Assembly: GCA_021153985.1 (NCBI GenBank)
Contig: JAJKJM010000022.1
Coordinates: 1 to 41,273 of the forward strand
DNA length: 41,273 nt
Direction of reading: 5' to 3'
Origin: Polaromonas sp.
GTDB taxonomy: Bacteria; Pseudomonadota; Gammaproteobacteria; Burkholderiales; Burkholderiaceae_C
This document shows positions 32,028-39,544 of the stretch, in pieces. Made by a program: the position numbers and the translations under genes. The notes beneath the pieces were generated by a model. The model was not told the origin of the DNA and searched no databases. It saw only the letters and a list, made by a program, of their open reading frames with translations. How positions within the stretch are numbered: position 1 is the stretch's first letter; every line of letters starts with the position of its first letter.

Positions 32028-33008
32028 TTATTCGACCTTGATGCCGATGTCCTTCACCACTTTCCCCCATCGGTCCATTTCCTTGACCATGTAGTCAGCC
32101 ATCGCCTCGGGGCTAGACGGCGTGGGCTCCACACCCGCGTCATACAAAGCCTTCTTCGTGTCCGGGGTGGCCATCAGCTTGGCGATCTCCGCATTGAGCT
32201 TGTTCACGATGTCCTTGGGCGTGCCGGCTGGCGCCAGCAGGGCCAGCCACACTGAGGCCTCATAACCCGGAACACCCGCTTCCTGCATGGTCGGCACATC
32301 GGGCAGCTGCGGAATGCGCTTGGCCGTCGTCACCGCAAAGGCCTTGAGCCGGCCCTGCGGCACTTGCGACAGCGCATTGGGCACGCCGGCAAAGCTGGTT
32401 TCCACCACGCCCGCCACCAGGTCAGTGGCCGCGCCGCTGCTGCCGCGGTAAGGCACATGCTTGAGCGGCGCACCCGTCATCGACACAAACAGTCCGCCCA
32501 TTAAATGTTGCGAGCTGCCGTTGCCAGACGATGCGTAGTGAATCGTATCGGGTGCAGCCTTGGCCAGCGCCACCAGTTCCTTCACATTGTTGGCCTGCAC
32601 TTTGGGGTTGACGAGCAGCACGTAAGGCGAGTCGACCAGCTTGGAGACTACCGTGAAGCTCTTGATCGGGTCATACGGCATGGTTTTGTAGATCCACGGG
32701 CTGATCACATGCGTGGTCGAGATCATCACCAGCGTGTAGCCGTCGGGCGCCGCCTTGGCGACGAAGTCAGTGCCTATGGTCGAGCCCGCGCCGGCCTTGT
32801 TCTCGATGACGAACTGCTGGCCCATGGCCATCGACAGCTTCTGGCCCAGGATGCGCGCGACTACGTCGGTAAAGCCGCCGGGCGCAAACGGCACGATAAG
32901 CCGCACCGGCTTGTTCGGATAGCCCTGTGCAGACGCCATGCCCGACGCGGTGCCAAGGGCCAGCGCCAGCGCAGCAACCAGCATCGCAGATTTGTGGATT
33001 GCTTTCAT
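32028..33008 (-). CDS. Bug family tripartite tricarboxylate transporter substrate-binding protein
   Basis: A 326-aa periplasmic receptor of the Bug/TctC type. A signal peptide ends at about residue 27 (GMASAQG). The mature protein begins with YPNKPVRLIVPFAPGGFTDV, a near-consensus Bug start, followed by ENKAGAGSTIGTDFVAKAAP, DGYTLVMISTTHVISPW and HVPYRGSSGAATDLVAG, with RIPQLPDVPTMQEAGVPGYE late on. Bug proteins bind carboxylates or other small organic compounds; many are orphans lacking tctAB genes, as here. The start lies 4 bp after the alpha/beta hydrolase stop, so it is the last gene of an FAH - hydrolase - receptor operon. Confidence 0.95.
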   Translation of the reverse strand: MKAIHKSAMLVAALALALGTASGMASAQGYPNKPVRLIVPFAPGGFTDVVARILGQKLSMAMGQQFVIENKAGAGSTIGTDFVAKAAPDGYTLVMISTTHVISPWIYKTMPYDPIKSFTVVSKLVDSPYVLLVNPKVQANNVKELVALAKAAPDTIHYASSGNGSSQHLMGGLFVSMTGAPLKHVPYRGSSGAATDLVAGVVETSFAGVPNALSQVPQGRLKAFAVTTAKRIPQLPDVPTMQEAGVPGYEASVWLALLAPAGTPKDIVNKLNAEIAKLMATPDTKKALYDAGVEPTPSSPEAMADYMVKEMDRWGKVVKDIGIKVE

Positions 33009-33012
33009 GGGG

Positions 33013-33939
33013 CTACCCCTTGTAGGACGGCTCGGGCATGGTGAAGAAGCTGTGCAGGATCTGGTAGACCATCATGTAGTTCTTCTGCTGAAAGCTGGCG
33101 TGTGAAATGCCGCGCATCACGCTGAACTGCTTGTTCATATTGGGCAGCAGCCTGAAGTAGTCGATCAGGTCGTCCATGCCGGCGATGCCGTCGTATTCGC
33201 CGCGCAGGATGAGGGTGGGCACGGTGAGCTTCTTCGGGTCCAGCAGCGGCAGCTTCGAGCACATGTCGACATAGGTGCCGGTCGGCATCGAGTCGTCGAG
33301 TGTCAGGATGGCATCGGCAAATGCCTCGACCACGCGCTGCTCCACCGTGTCGGGATGGTCGCGCTGGAAGATGCTGTGCACAAAAGGCCGGTCGATGGCA
33401 CGGCGGTTTTTGGCGAGGAACTCCGGCAGCTTTTTCTTGCGCTGCTCCAGGGTGTGGCTGCCTTCGCCGGTCCAGACAAAGGCATCGAGTGCGATCTTGC
33501 CCACGCGCTCGGGATGGCGCTCGGCAAAGAGGCCCGCCTTCAGCGCGCCCGAAGAAATGCCGTACAGCAGCAGCGACGGCGCGCCGGTTTTCTTCATGAT
33601 GTATTCGCTGCCGGCGGCCAGGTCATCGGCGCCGTTGCTGATGTCGAAGTTAATGTCGCGGTGTTTGTCAGAGCGGCCGTAGCCTTCGTTGTCCATGGTC
33701 CAGGTGTCAAAGCCGTGCTCTGAAAACCAGTCCATGGCCGACGAGTAAGCGCGGCCCGGCACATGCAGGTCAAACGTCGGCTGCGACGCCATTGATGAGC
33801 CGTGCACAAAAAAGATGGTGCCTGCATGCGGCACTTTGGTCGACGCTTTTTTCTCCCAGAGAAAAAGCTTGATATCGCCCTCGGGCGTTTTCTTGTGGGT
33901 CCAATGCTCTACACCGCCCGTCCACTTCACGTTGCTCAT
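33013..33939 (-). CDS. Alpha/beta hydrolase
   Basis: A 308-aa alpha/beta-fold hydrolase. The oxyanion region is TIFFVHGSSMASQPTFDLHV, the nucleophile elbow GISSG at about 127-131 (LLYGISSGALKAG), the acid is likely in LILRGEYDGIAGMDDLIDYF, and the catalytic His is in MRGISHASFQ near the C-terminus. There is no signal peptide. An AAGGAG ribosome-binding site precedes the ATG. Placed between a FAH-family gene and a Bug receptor, it probably cleaves an ester or a carbon-carbon bond of the imported carboxylate-type substrate. Confidence 0.88.
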   Translation of the reverse strand: MSNVKWTGGVEHWTHKKTPEGDIKLFLWEKKASTKVPHAGTIFFVHGSSMASQPTFDLHVPGRAYSSAMDWFSEHGFDTWTMDNEGYGRSDKHRDINFDISNGADDLAAGSEYIMKKTGAPSLLLYGISSGALKAGLFAERHPERVGKIALDAFVWTGEGSHTLEQRKKKLPEFLAKNRRAIDRPFVHSIFQRDHPDTVEQRVVEAFADAILTLDDSMPTGTYVDMCSKLPLLDPKKLTVPTLILRGEYDGIAGMDDLIDYFRLLPNMNKQFSVMRGISHASFQQKNYMMVYQILHSFFTMPEPSYKG

Positions 33940-34017
33940 CTATGTCTCCTTTTTATGGCGCGTCATGCGCTGTCAGTCATTGAATAAATCAGTCAATCAA
34001 TCCATGCCCGCAGGGGC

Positions 34018-34881
34018 TTACACAAAACGGTTTTCAATCACGCCCAAGCCGTCGATCTCGACCCGCACCACGTCGCCCGCCTTCAGGTACTGCGGCGGGT
34101 TCATGCCCATGCCCACACCGGCCGGTGAGCCGGTGGCGATGAGGTCGCCGGGATAGAGCGTGATGCCGCGCGAGCAGGTCTCAATCAGCGTCGGCAGGTC
34201 GAAAATCAGGTCGGTGGTCTGCGCGTCCTGGCGCAGCTCGCCGTTGACCCAGCCGCGTACGCGCGTGTTGTTGCCGTCGAGCTCGTCGGCCGTGACGATC
34301 CACGGGCCCATGGGGCAAAAGGTGTCAAACGACTTGCCCAGGTCCCACTGCTGGTGGCGCATCTGCACGTCGCGGGCGGTCACGTCGTTGATGATGGTGT
34401 AGCCGAACACATGCTGCATCGCGTCGGCGCGCGAGATATTGCGCCCGCCCTTGCCGATGACGATGGTGAGTTCGGACTCATAGTCGATCTGCTCCGACAC
34501 GCCCACTGGCAGCACCACGTCGTCATGCGGCCCGACCACGCTCTCGGGCACCTTGGTAAAGACGATGGGCCAGGACTCGGGGTTGGCCGTGTTGTTTTTG
34601 AAGACCGATGCCTGCAGCTCCTTGGCATGCGCGTGGTAGTTGCGGCCTACGCAGAACACATTGCGGCGCGGCACCGGCAGCGGCGCCTCCAGCTTGACGG
34701 AGCCGATAGCAACGGAAGCACCCTGCAAAGGAATCTTTTTGGGGTCACCCGCTTCGATGAGCGCCTGGGCGCCCCTTTGCATTTGTTCCGGCGCAAGGTC
34801 AAACGGCGTGATGCTCTGGCCGTCAGCAGAGACCAGGCCGACCAGCCGTCGGCCCTTGAGTTGAAAAGTCGCGATGCGCAA
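34018..34881 (-). CDS. Fumarylacetoacetate hydrolase (FAH) family protein
   Basis: A 287-aa FAH-superfamily protein. LRIATFQLKGRRLVGLVSAD is the usual N-terminal lid, followed by FCVGRNYHAHAKEL, EQIDYESELTIVIGKGGRNI (metal-binding glutamates), DVTARDVQMRHQQWDLGKSF, DTFCPMGPWIV and GDLIATGSPAGVGMGMNPPQ. The family hydrolyses or decarboxylates diketo acids such as fumarylpyruvate. A TTG start at 34881 is chosen because AGGAGACAGGA lies just upstream and the family N-terminus begins there; longer readings with ATG starts would add about 30 residues with no family match. First gene of the catabolic operon, divergent from the FCD regulator. Confidence 0.9.
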   Translation of the reverse strand: MRIATFQLKGRRLVGLVSADGQSITPFDLAPEQMQRGAQALIEAGDPKKIPLQGASVAIGSVKLEAPLPVPRRNVFCVGRNYHAHAKELQASVFKNNTANPESWPIVFTKVPESVVGPHDDVVLPVGVSEQIDYESELTIVIGKGGRNISRADAMQHVFGYTIINDVTARDVQMRHQQWDLGKSFDTFCPMGPWIVTADELDGNNTRVRGWVNGELRQDAQTTDLIFDLPTLIETCSRGITLYPGDLIATGSPAGVGMGMNPPQYLKAGDVVRVEIDGLGVIENRFV

Positions 34882-35004
34882 ATCCTGTCTCCTGTTGATG
34901 TGGGCTGTAACAGCCTGGTTAGGCCTTCCGGGGCTTTTTGAACGCCGGATCATCCTAGAACCAAGCTGGCCCAATAAGCAACCGCTTCAGACAAGATTGC
35001 GGAA

Positions 35005-35099
35005 GTGTTTGGGGGAAACACCTATGAATAACGACTAAAAATGGTGAAAATGCGTATAAACCAATTGAAACCAATTCAGGTTATATTTCAAACCACTGC
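35005..35099. promoter_or_regulatory. Candidate operator region between the FAH gene and the FCD regulator
   Basis: The perfect palindrome GTGTTT-GGGGG-AAACAC lies at 35005-35021. Downstream, AAACCAATTG (35058-35067) and AAACCAATTC (35068-35077) form a tandem repeat, with a further AAACCACTGC at 35090. These lie in the 279-bp divergent gap and are likely sites for the adjacent FCD-type regulator. The assignment to that protein is an inference. Confidence 0.5.
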
Positions 35100-35160
35100 C
35101 ACCGGCCGGCATCATCGGCGCCTATTCTTCATTTCACCTGGGTCACCCCCGAATCACTCT

Positions 35161-35832
35161 ATGGACAGCGCAGCGACCTTGCAGGAAACCATCCTGGACA
35201 ACCTGAAATCGCGCAAATGGCGCGCCGGCCACCGCATTCCGACAGAGCGCAGTTTTAGCGAACAAAGCGGCCTGAGCCGCGCCACGGTGCGGCGCGTGCT
35301 GGCGGGCCTGAAGGAGCGCGGCCTCATCACGCAGACGGTGGGCAGCGGCACCTATGTCAGCGCGCACATCGCCGAGGCCCTGGCCACCACCGCCGAGGGC
35401 GGGCCGGTGCGATCAGCCAGCCCGTCTGAATTGATGAGCGCCCGGCTGGCGCTGGAGCCCGCCATCATCGACATGGTGATAGGCAACGCCAACTCCGCCG
35501 ACTTCGAGCGCATGCACGAATGCTGCAACAAGGCCGAAGCGGCCACCACACTCGAAGACTTCGAGCGCTGGGACAGCCTGCTGCATGAGGTCATCGCCGA
35601 TTCGGCGCACAACAGTTTTATATCGGGGGTTTTTCGCCTGATGAACCAGGCGCGCTCCGACGCCGAGTGGGGCATGCTCAAACGCCGCAGCGCCACGCCC
35701 GAGCGCCGGCTGGAGTACCAGCACGAACACCGCAGCCTCGTTGAAGCCCTGCAGCAGCGCGACGCGATTCGCGCCCGTGAGCTCTGCATCGACCATCTGG
35801 TGCATGTGCGCGTCAACATGCTGGGGTCCTGA
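35161..35832 (+). CDS. GntR family regulator, FadR/FCD subfamily
   Basis: A 223-aa regulator. The N-terminal winged helix includes RIPTERSFSEQSGLSRATVR and RVLAGLKERGLITQTVGSGT. The C-terminal FCD domain (about 90-220) has ELMSARLALEPAIIDMVIGN, RWDSLLHEVIADSAHN and EHRSLVEALQQRDAIRAREL, with His residues suited to a metal/carboxylate site. The ATG at 35161 fits the family start; a longer in-frame reading runs through the operator region and is rejected. Divergent from the FAH operon and likely its regulator, with a carboxylate effector. Confidence 0.9.
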   Translation: MDSAATLQETILDNLKSRKWRAGHRIPTERSFSEQSGLSRATVRRVLAGLKERGLITQTVGSGTYVSAHIAEALATTAEGGPVRSASPSELMSARLALEPAIIDMVIGNANSADFERMHECCNKAEAATTLEDFERWDSLLHEVIADSAHNSFISGVFRLMNQARSDAEWGMLKRRSATPERRLEYQHEHRSLVEALQQRDAIRARELCIDHLVHVRVNMLGS

Positions 35833-35842
35833 GCTTTCGTTT

Positions 35843-35911
35843 GCTATTGATTCAATAGCGGCTTGCCAAGGCGGGTGTTGGGCTAGAGGCCTTTTTTCTC
35901 AAAAAATCAAA
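35843..35911 (+). repeat. Dispersed palindromic element, copy 4 (intergenic)
   Basis: The core GCTATTGATTCAATAGC (35843-35859), here with perfect 8-bp arms around a central base, then a 20-nt gap and GGGCTAGAGGCC from 35880, followed by T- and A-runs. It starts 11 bp after the FCD regulator stop and could also serve as its transcript end. Confidence 0.75.
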
Positions 35912-36229
35912 CTCGCTCGGCTCCATCTCATCTCACGCCATCCCGGCCGCCGGTGCTCCGCCGATGCCGGCGCTATGATGCGACGGTGGTGCCGGCAATC
36001 CGGCGCCTCCCAAAAAAAACACCGATATGCACGCAGCCGCCTGGCCTCCTCTTTAAAGAACTGAACCTTTGCCTTGCATCGGGACGTCCGTCCTCGCGCA
36101 AGGCCGACGTACTGCCCCTACCCGCCGGACTAACCCGGCCGGGTGCCTGATCCCGACCGCCTTTTCGATTCACGACGATCCCCTGTCGTGCGCGCGGTCC
36201 GTTCATTTCTTTTTTTTTGGAGGACTGTC
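35912..36229 (+). promoter_or_regulatory. Upstream region of the proline dehydrogenase gene, with possible leader peptide
   Basis: About 318 bp without a clear gene. A TATGAT (around 35974) could be a -10. A 9-codon frame at 36027-36056 reads MHAAAWPPL and stops; it has two adjacent proline codons and no visible ribosome-binding site. GC-rich self-complementary parts follow (around 36120-36145, CCGG/CCGGCCGG). A T-run and a TTGGAGGA ribosome-binding site precede the ATG at 36230. A leader-peptide role is only a suggestion. Confidence 0.3.
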
Positions 36230-37141
36230 ATGTCCCTGTTGAATACTTTGGTGGCTTCAGCCATTCCGCTGGCGCCCCGCGCGCTGATCCGTAAAGTTTC
36301 GCGCCGTTATATCGCCGGTGACACCGTTGCCGACGTCATAAAGCGCGTCGCGGCGCTCAACGCTGCCGGCTTTTCAGCAACGGTCGATGTCCTCGGAGAA
36401 ACCGTCGAATCGCTGTCCCAAGCCGACAACACAGCCAGCGAATACCTCAAGGTGCTCGAAGCCATTGCGCGTGATGGGTTGCGCGCGAATATCTCGGTCA
36501 AGCCCACTGCACTCGGCCTGCTCCTGGGCGCCACCCATTGCGAGCGCAACCTGGAGTGCTTGCTCAATGCAGCCAAGGGCCATTCAACCTTTGTGCGCAT
36601 TGATATGGAGGATTCGAGTTGCACGCAGCGCGAAATCGATCTGCTGCTGCGCATTAAGAGCCGCGGATATGGCAATGTCGGTCTCGTTGTGCAGGCCTAT
36701 CTCAAGCGCACCGACAACGACATCACCCCACTGCTGGGGACGCATGAAAACCTGCGCATTTGCAAAGGCATCTATGTCGAGGGCCGCGAACATCTGGTGG
36801 AGGACGCCTGGCGCGACCGTCGCGCGATCAACCCGCACTTTTTGCGCCAGGTCGCGCGTTGCTTTGGCAGCGGCACTTTCGTTGGTGTTGCCACGCATGA
36901 CGAGGATCTCATCGACCAGGTGATTGCCCTGGCCGGCGGCCAGGGTATCGCGAAAACGGCGTTTGAGTTCCAGATGCTGCTGGGCGTGCGCGAAAGCCTG
37001 CGCGACCGCCTGCTGGCTGCGGGTTATGCGGTCCGCATCTACGTGCCCTATGGCAAGGACTGGTACGGCTACAGCATGCGGCGGATCAAAGAGAACCCAC
37101 GCATCGCAGACCACCTGCTGCGTGCCTTGTTGACGCGCTGA
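36230..37141 (+). CDS. Proline dehydrogenase (monofunctional PRODH)
   Basis: A 303-aa FAD-dependent proline dehydrogenase that oxidises proline to pyrroline-5-carboxylate. Visible barrel motifs are ATVDVLGETVESL, ANISVKPTALGLLLGATHCE, FVRIDMEDSS, LVVQAYLKRTDNDI, RICKGIYVEGREHLVED, VGVATHDEDL, FEFQMLLGVRESLRDRL and VRIYVPYGKDWYGYSMRRIK. The length suits the short one-domain enzyme rather than bifunctional PutA. The ATG at 36230 follows a GGAGGA ribosome-binding site. No P5C dehydrogenase gene is adjacent. It is convergent with the next gene, stops 5 bp apart. Confidence 0.93.
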   Translation: MSLLNTLVASAIPLAPRALIRKVSRRYIAGDTVADVIKRVAALNAAGFSATVDVLGETVESLSQADNTASEYLKVLEAIARDGLRANISVKPTALGLLLGATHCERNLECLLNAAKGHSTFVRIDMEDSSCTQREIDLLLRIKSRGYGNVGLVVQAYLKRTDNDITPLLGTHENLRICKGIYVEGREHLVEDAWRDRRAINPHFLRQVARCFGSGTFVGVATHDEDLIDQVIALAGGQGIAKTAFEFQMLLGVRESLRDRLLAAGYAVRIYVPYGKDWYGYSMRRIKENPRIADHLLRALLTR

Positions 37142-37146
37142 GCGGT

Positions 37147-38043
37147 TCAGCTCATGCCGTTGCGGCTGGCCAGCTCGACAAACAGCGCAGACTGGTCGAG
37201 GTCGGTCAGGCCGTTCTCAACGCCTGCAGCGTAGAGCCGTTCAAACAGCGCGGTGATCGGCGCTTCGAAGCCGATCTCCTGCGCGGTGGCCAATGCATTG
37301 CGCATGTCCTTGAGCTGGATGTCCATGCGGGCGCGCGGCGCGAAGTCGCGTTCCAGCATGCGCTGGCCGTGCAGCTGCAACACGCGGCTGTCGGCAAAGC
37401 CGCCGGTGATGGCTTCTTTGACCTTGGCCATGTCGGCGCCGCCGCGTGCGGTAAACAGCAAAGCCTCGGCCACTGCGCCGATGGTGATGCCCACAATCAT
37501 CTGGTTGGCCAGCTTGGTGAGCTGGCCGCTGCCGTGCGGGCCCACATGCACCGCATGGCCGAGGTGGCTGAGCACAGGCAGGGCGCGGGCGAAGCCTTCC
37601 GCCTTGCCACCGGCCATGATGGCCAGCGTGCCGCTTTCTGCGCCGCCAGGGCCGCCTGAGACCGGCGCATCCACATGGGCGATGCCCAGCGCACCCAGGC
37701 GCGCCGCATGGTCGCGCGCCTCGCGAGGCTGGATCGACGCCATGTCCAGAAAAAGCGCACCCGGTTTCATCGCGGCGGCCACACCTTGCGCGAACAGCAC
37801 GTTCTCCACCACCGGGCCGCTTTCGAGCACGCTGATGACGATGTCGGCTGCGGCCACTGCTGCGCTGGCTTGCGGGTGGGCTGTAGCGCCTAGCGCCGTG
37901 AGCGGGCCGGTCTTGCGCAGCGTACGGTTCCATACCTCCAGTGCGTAGCCTGCTTTGCACAGGCGAGCGGCCATGCGCAGCCCCATGACGCCTGTACCCA
38001 GGAAGGCGATGCGGGGAAGGGCAGTGGTGCTGGCGGTGATCAT
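37147..38043 (-). CDS. 3-hydroxyisobutyrate dehydrogenase-like NAD(P)-dependent oxidoreductase
   Basis: A 298-aa beta-hydroxyacid dehydrogenase. The Rossmann start is IAFLGTGVMGLRMAARLCKA (about 11-30), the substrate loop DAPVSGGPGGAESGTLAIMA (about 125-144), and the catalytic Lys lies in GSGQLTKLANQMIVG (about 173-187). The family reduces or oxidises short beta-hydroxyacids (hydroxyisobutyrate, tartronate semialdehyde, similar). The exact substrate is unknown. It lies last in a minus-strand run behind a SAF-domain oxidoreductase gene, 106 bp away. Confidence 0.9.
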   Translation of the reverse strand: MITASTTALPRIAFLGTGVMGLRMAARLCKAGYALEVWNRTLRKTGPLTALGATAHPQASAAVAAADIVISVLESGPVVENVLFAQGVAAAMKPGALFLDMASIQPREARDHAARLGALGIAHVDAPVSGGPGGAESGTLAIMAGGKAEGFARALPVLSHLGHAVHVGPHGSGQLTKLANQMIVGITIGAVAEALLFTARGGADMAKVKEAITGGFADSRVLQLHGQRMLERDFAPRARMDIQLKDMRNALATAQEIGFEAPITALFERLYAAGVENGLTDLDQSALFVELASRNGMS

Positions 38044-38149
38044 TTTCAGTGTCCTCAGGATGGCTAAGAGCCATCATGAAGCACCCCACGCGAGAAGGCT
38101 GTCAGCGAGCTTTCTAGCGTGGCGTTCCGTACAACTTTTACACCGTTTT

Positions 38150-39508
38150 TTACGCGGCCTTTCTCAGCGCCGGTGCAAACATGCTTTCCATTTCCTGCCG
38201 CACTTTGTATGCGTGGGTCGATGTGTCCATCGCTACATCGGCCCAGCTCAGGCTCTGGCCCTTTTTGACGGCACGTACCACCTTGACGTTGTGCGCCAGG
38301 CCCAGCGGCAGCCCGCCCATCTTCATGGACGTGTCGGCCGGCAGCAGCTTGCCCCACACGGTGTAGCCGCCTTCACCGTCCAGCATGTCACCCGGCTTCA
38401 GGTCGCGTTTGGCTGTGGCCACCACATCGGCGTTCCAGCAGGTGGCCACGCCGGTTGGCTCGCCCCGCAGCGCCACGCTGGCTACCGACACGCCGACTTC
38501 CAGCCCGATCAGGTGCCAGCGCTTGTACAGGGTGAAGTAGCGCCCGCTCGGGTCGGTGTGGGCGTTGTATTCCTCAAAACAATTCTTGATGTAGTCGGTC
38601 TCGGCCTCCACGGTGACCCAGACCCCCATGCGGATGTCGTACGGAATCTTGCGGCCGTTCGCTTCGAGTGACGAGATCACCTCGACCATGCCCTTGCGTT
38701 CGAGCACGCCCCCTTCGCTGATGGGCCGTGTCACATAGGGAATGTCTTCCACGCTGGCCGGCGGGTAGAGCAGGCCGTTGCTGGGCACGGTAAGGCCGGT
38801 GGCGTTGGCTACCGCAGTGGATTCAATTGAAGGTTTGGAACCGTCGAGAAAACTGTTGAACATCTTCGGGTTCAGCCCGCCGCGCTCGGCTTGCTCGGGC
38901 GTGAGGCCGTAATTGCCCCACACGGTTTCGGGCGTTGATTCGCAAAAATGCGGCAGCCACTTGTGGCCACGGCCCGCCGCCACCACCGGGAAGCCGCAGG
39001 TGCGCGCCCAGTCCACCAGGTCGCAGATCAGCGCCGGCTGGTCGCCAAAGGCCAGTGAATACACCACGCCGGCCTCGGCAGCCTTGCGCGCCAGCAACGG
39101 CCCGCAAAAGGCATCGGCTTCCACCGTCACGTTGACCACGTGCTTGCCGTGTTCAAAGGCTTTCAGGCAATGGTCCACCGCCGCGATCGGGTTGCCGGTG
39201 CATTCCACAATGATGTCGATCTGCGGATGCGTCACCACCGCCTGCCAGTCGTCGGTGATCCAGGTTGCTCCTGTTTTGATAGCTGCTTGTGCAGATGGTG
39301 CCTGGGCTAGAGCCGAATTCCATCCTACACGCGCAAGGTTGGCGCGCGCCGCGTCAGGCGACAGGTCGGCAATCGCCACCAAGTGCACTCCCGGTGTTCG
39401 CGGCACTTGCGCCAGGTACATGGAGCCGAATTTGCCCGCGCCTATCAGGCCGATGCGGACGGGTTTTCCTTCGGCCGCGCGTTGCTGGAGTTTGGTGTAA
39501 AGGTTCAT
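38150..39508 (-). CDS. SAF-domain NAD(P)-dependent oxidoreductase (homoserine dehydrogenase-like)
   Basis: A 452-aa protein. An N-terminal Rossmann domain has VRIGLIGAGKFGSMYLAQVP (about 17-36), IDIIVECTGNPIAAVDHCLK and HVVNVTVEADAFCGPLLARK. A C-terminal SAF-like domain has ATAKRDLKPGDMLDGEGGYT and VWGKLLPADTS. Proteins of this type occur in sugar-acid and C4-C5 catabolic loci, but I cannot name the reaction. It is probably co-transcribed with the hydroxyacid dehydrogenase downstream. Residues about 65-81 are encoded by the complementary strand of a dispersed repeat copy. Confidence 0.88.
   Translation of the reverse strand: MNLYTKLQQRAAEGKPVRIGLIGAGKFGSMYLAQVPRTPGVHLVAIADLSPDAARANLARVGWNSALAQAPSAQAAIKTGATWITDDWQAVVTHPQIDIIVECTGNPIAAVDHCLKAFEHGKHVVNVTVEADAFCGPLLARKAAEAGVVYSLAFGDQPALICDLVDWARTCGFPVVAAGRGHKWLPHFCESTPETVWGNYGLTPEQAERGGLNPKMFNSFLDGSKPSIESTAVANATGLTVPSNGLLYPPASVEDIPYVTRPISEGGVLERKGMVEVISSLEANGRKIPYDIRMGVWVTVEAETDYIKNCFEEYNAHTDPSGRYFTLYKRWHLIGLEVGVSVASVALRGEPTGVATCWNADVVATAKRDLKPGDMLDGEGGYTVWGKLLPADTSMKMGGLPLGLAHNVKVVRAVKKGQSLSWADVAMDTSTHAYKVRQEMESMFAPALRKAA
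39267..39320 (+). repeat. Dispersed palindromic element, copy 5 (antisense inside the SAF oxidoreductase gene)
   Basis: The core GCTCCTGTTTTGATAGC (39267-39283), a 20-nt gap, then GGGCTAGAGCC from 39304. It lies opposite to the gene's direction, and the frame remains open. Confidence 0.7.
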
Positions 39509-39544
39509 GGTGCTTTGGTTCCACAGATGAGTGAACTGGATGAG

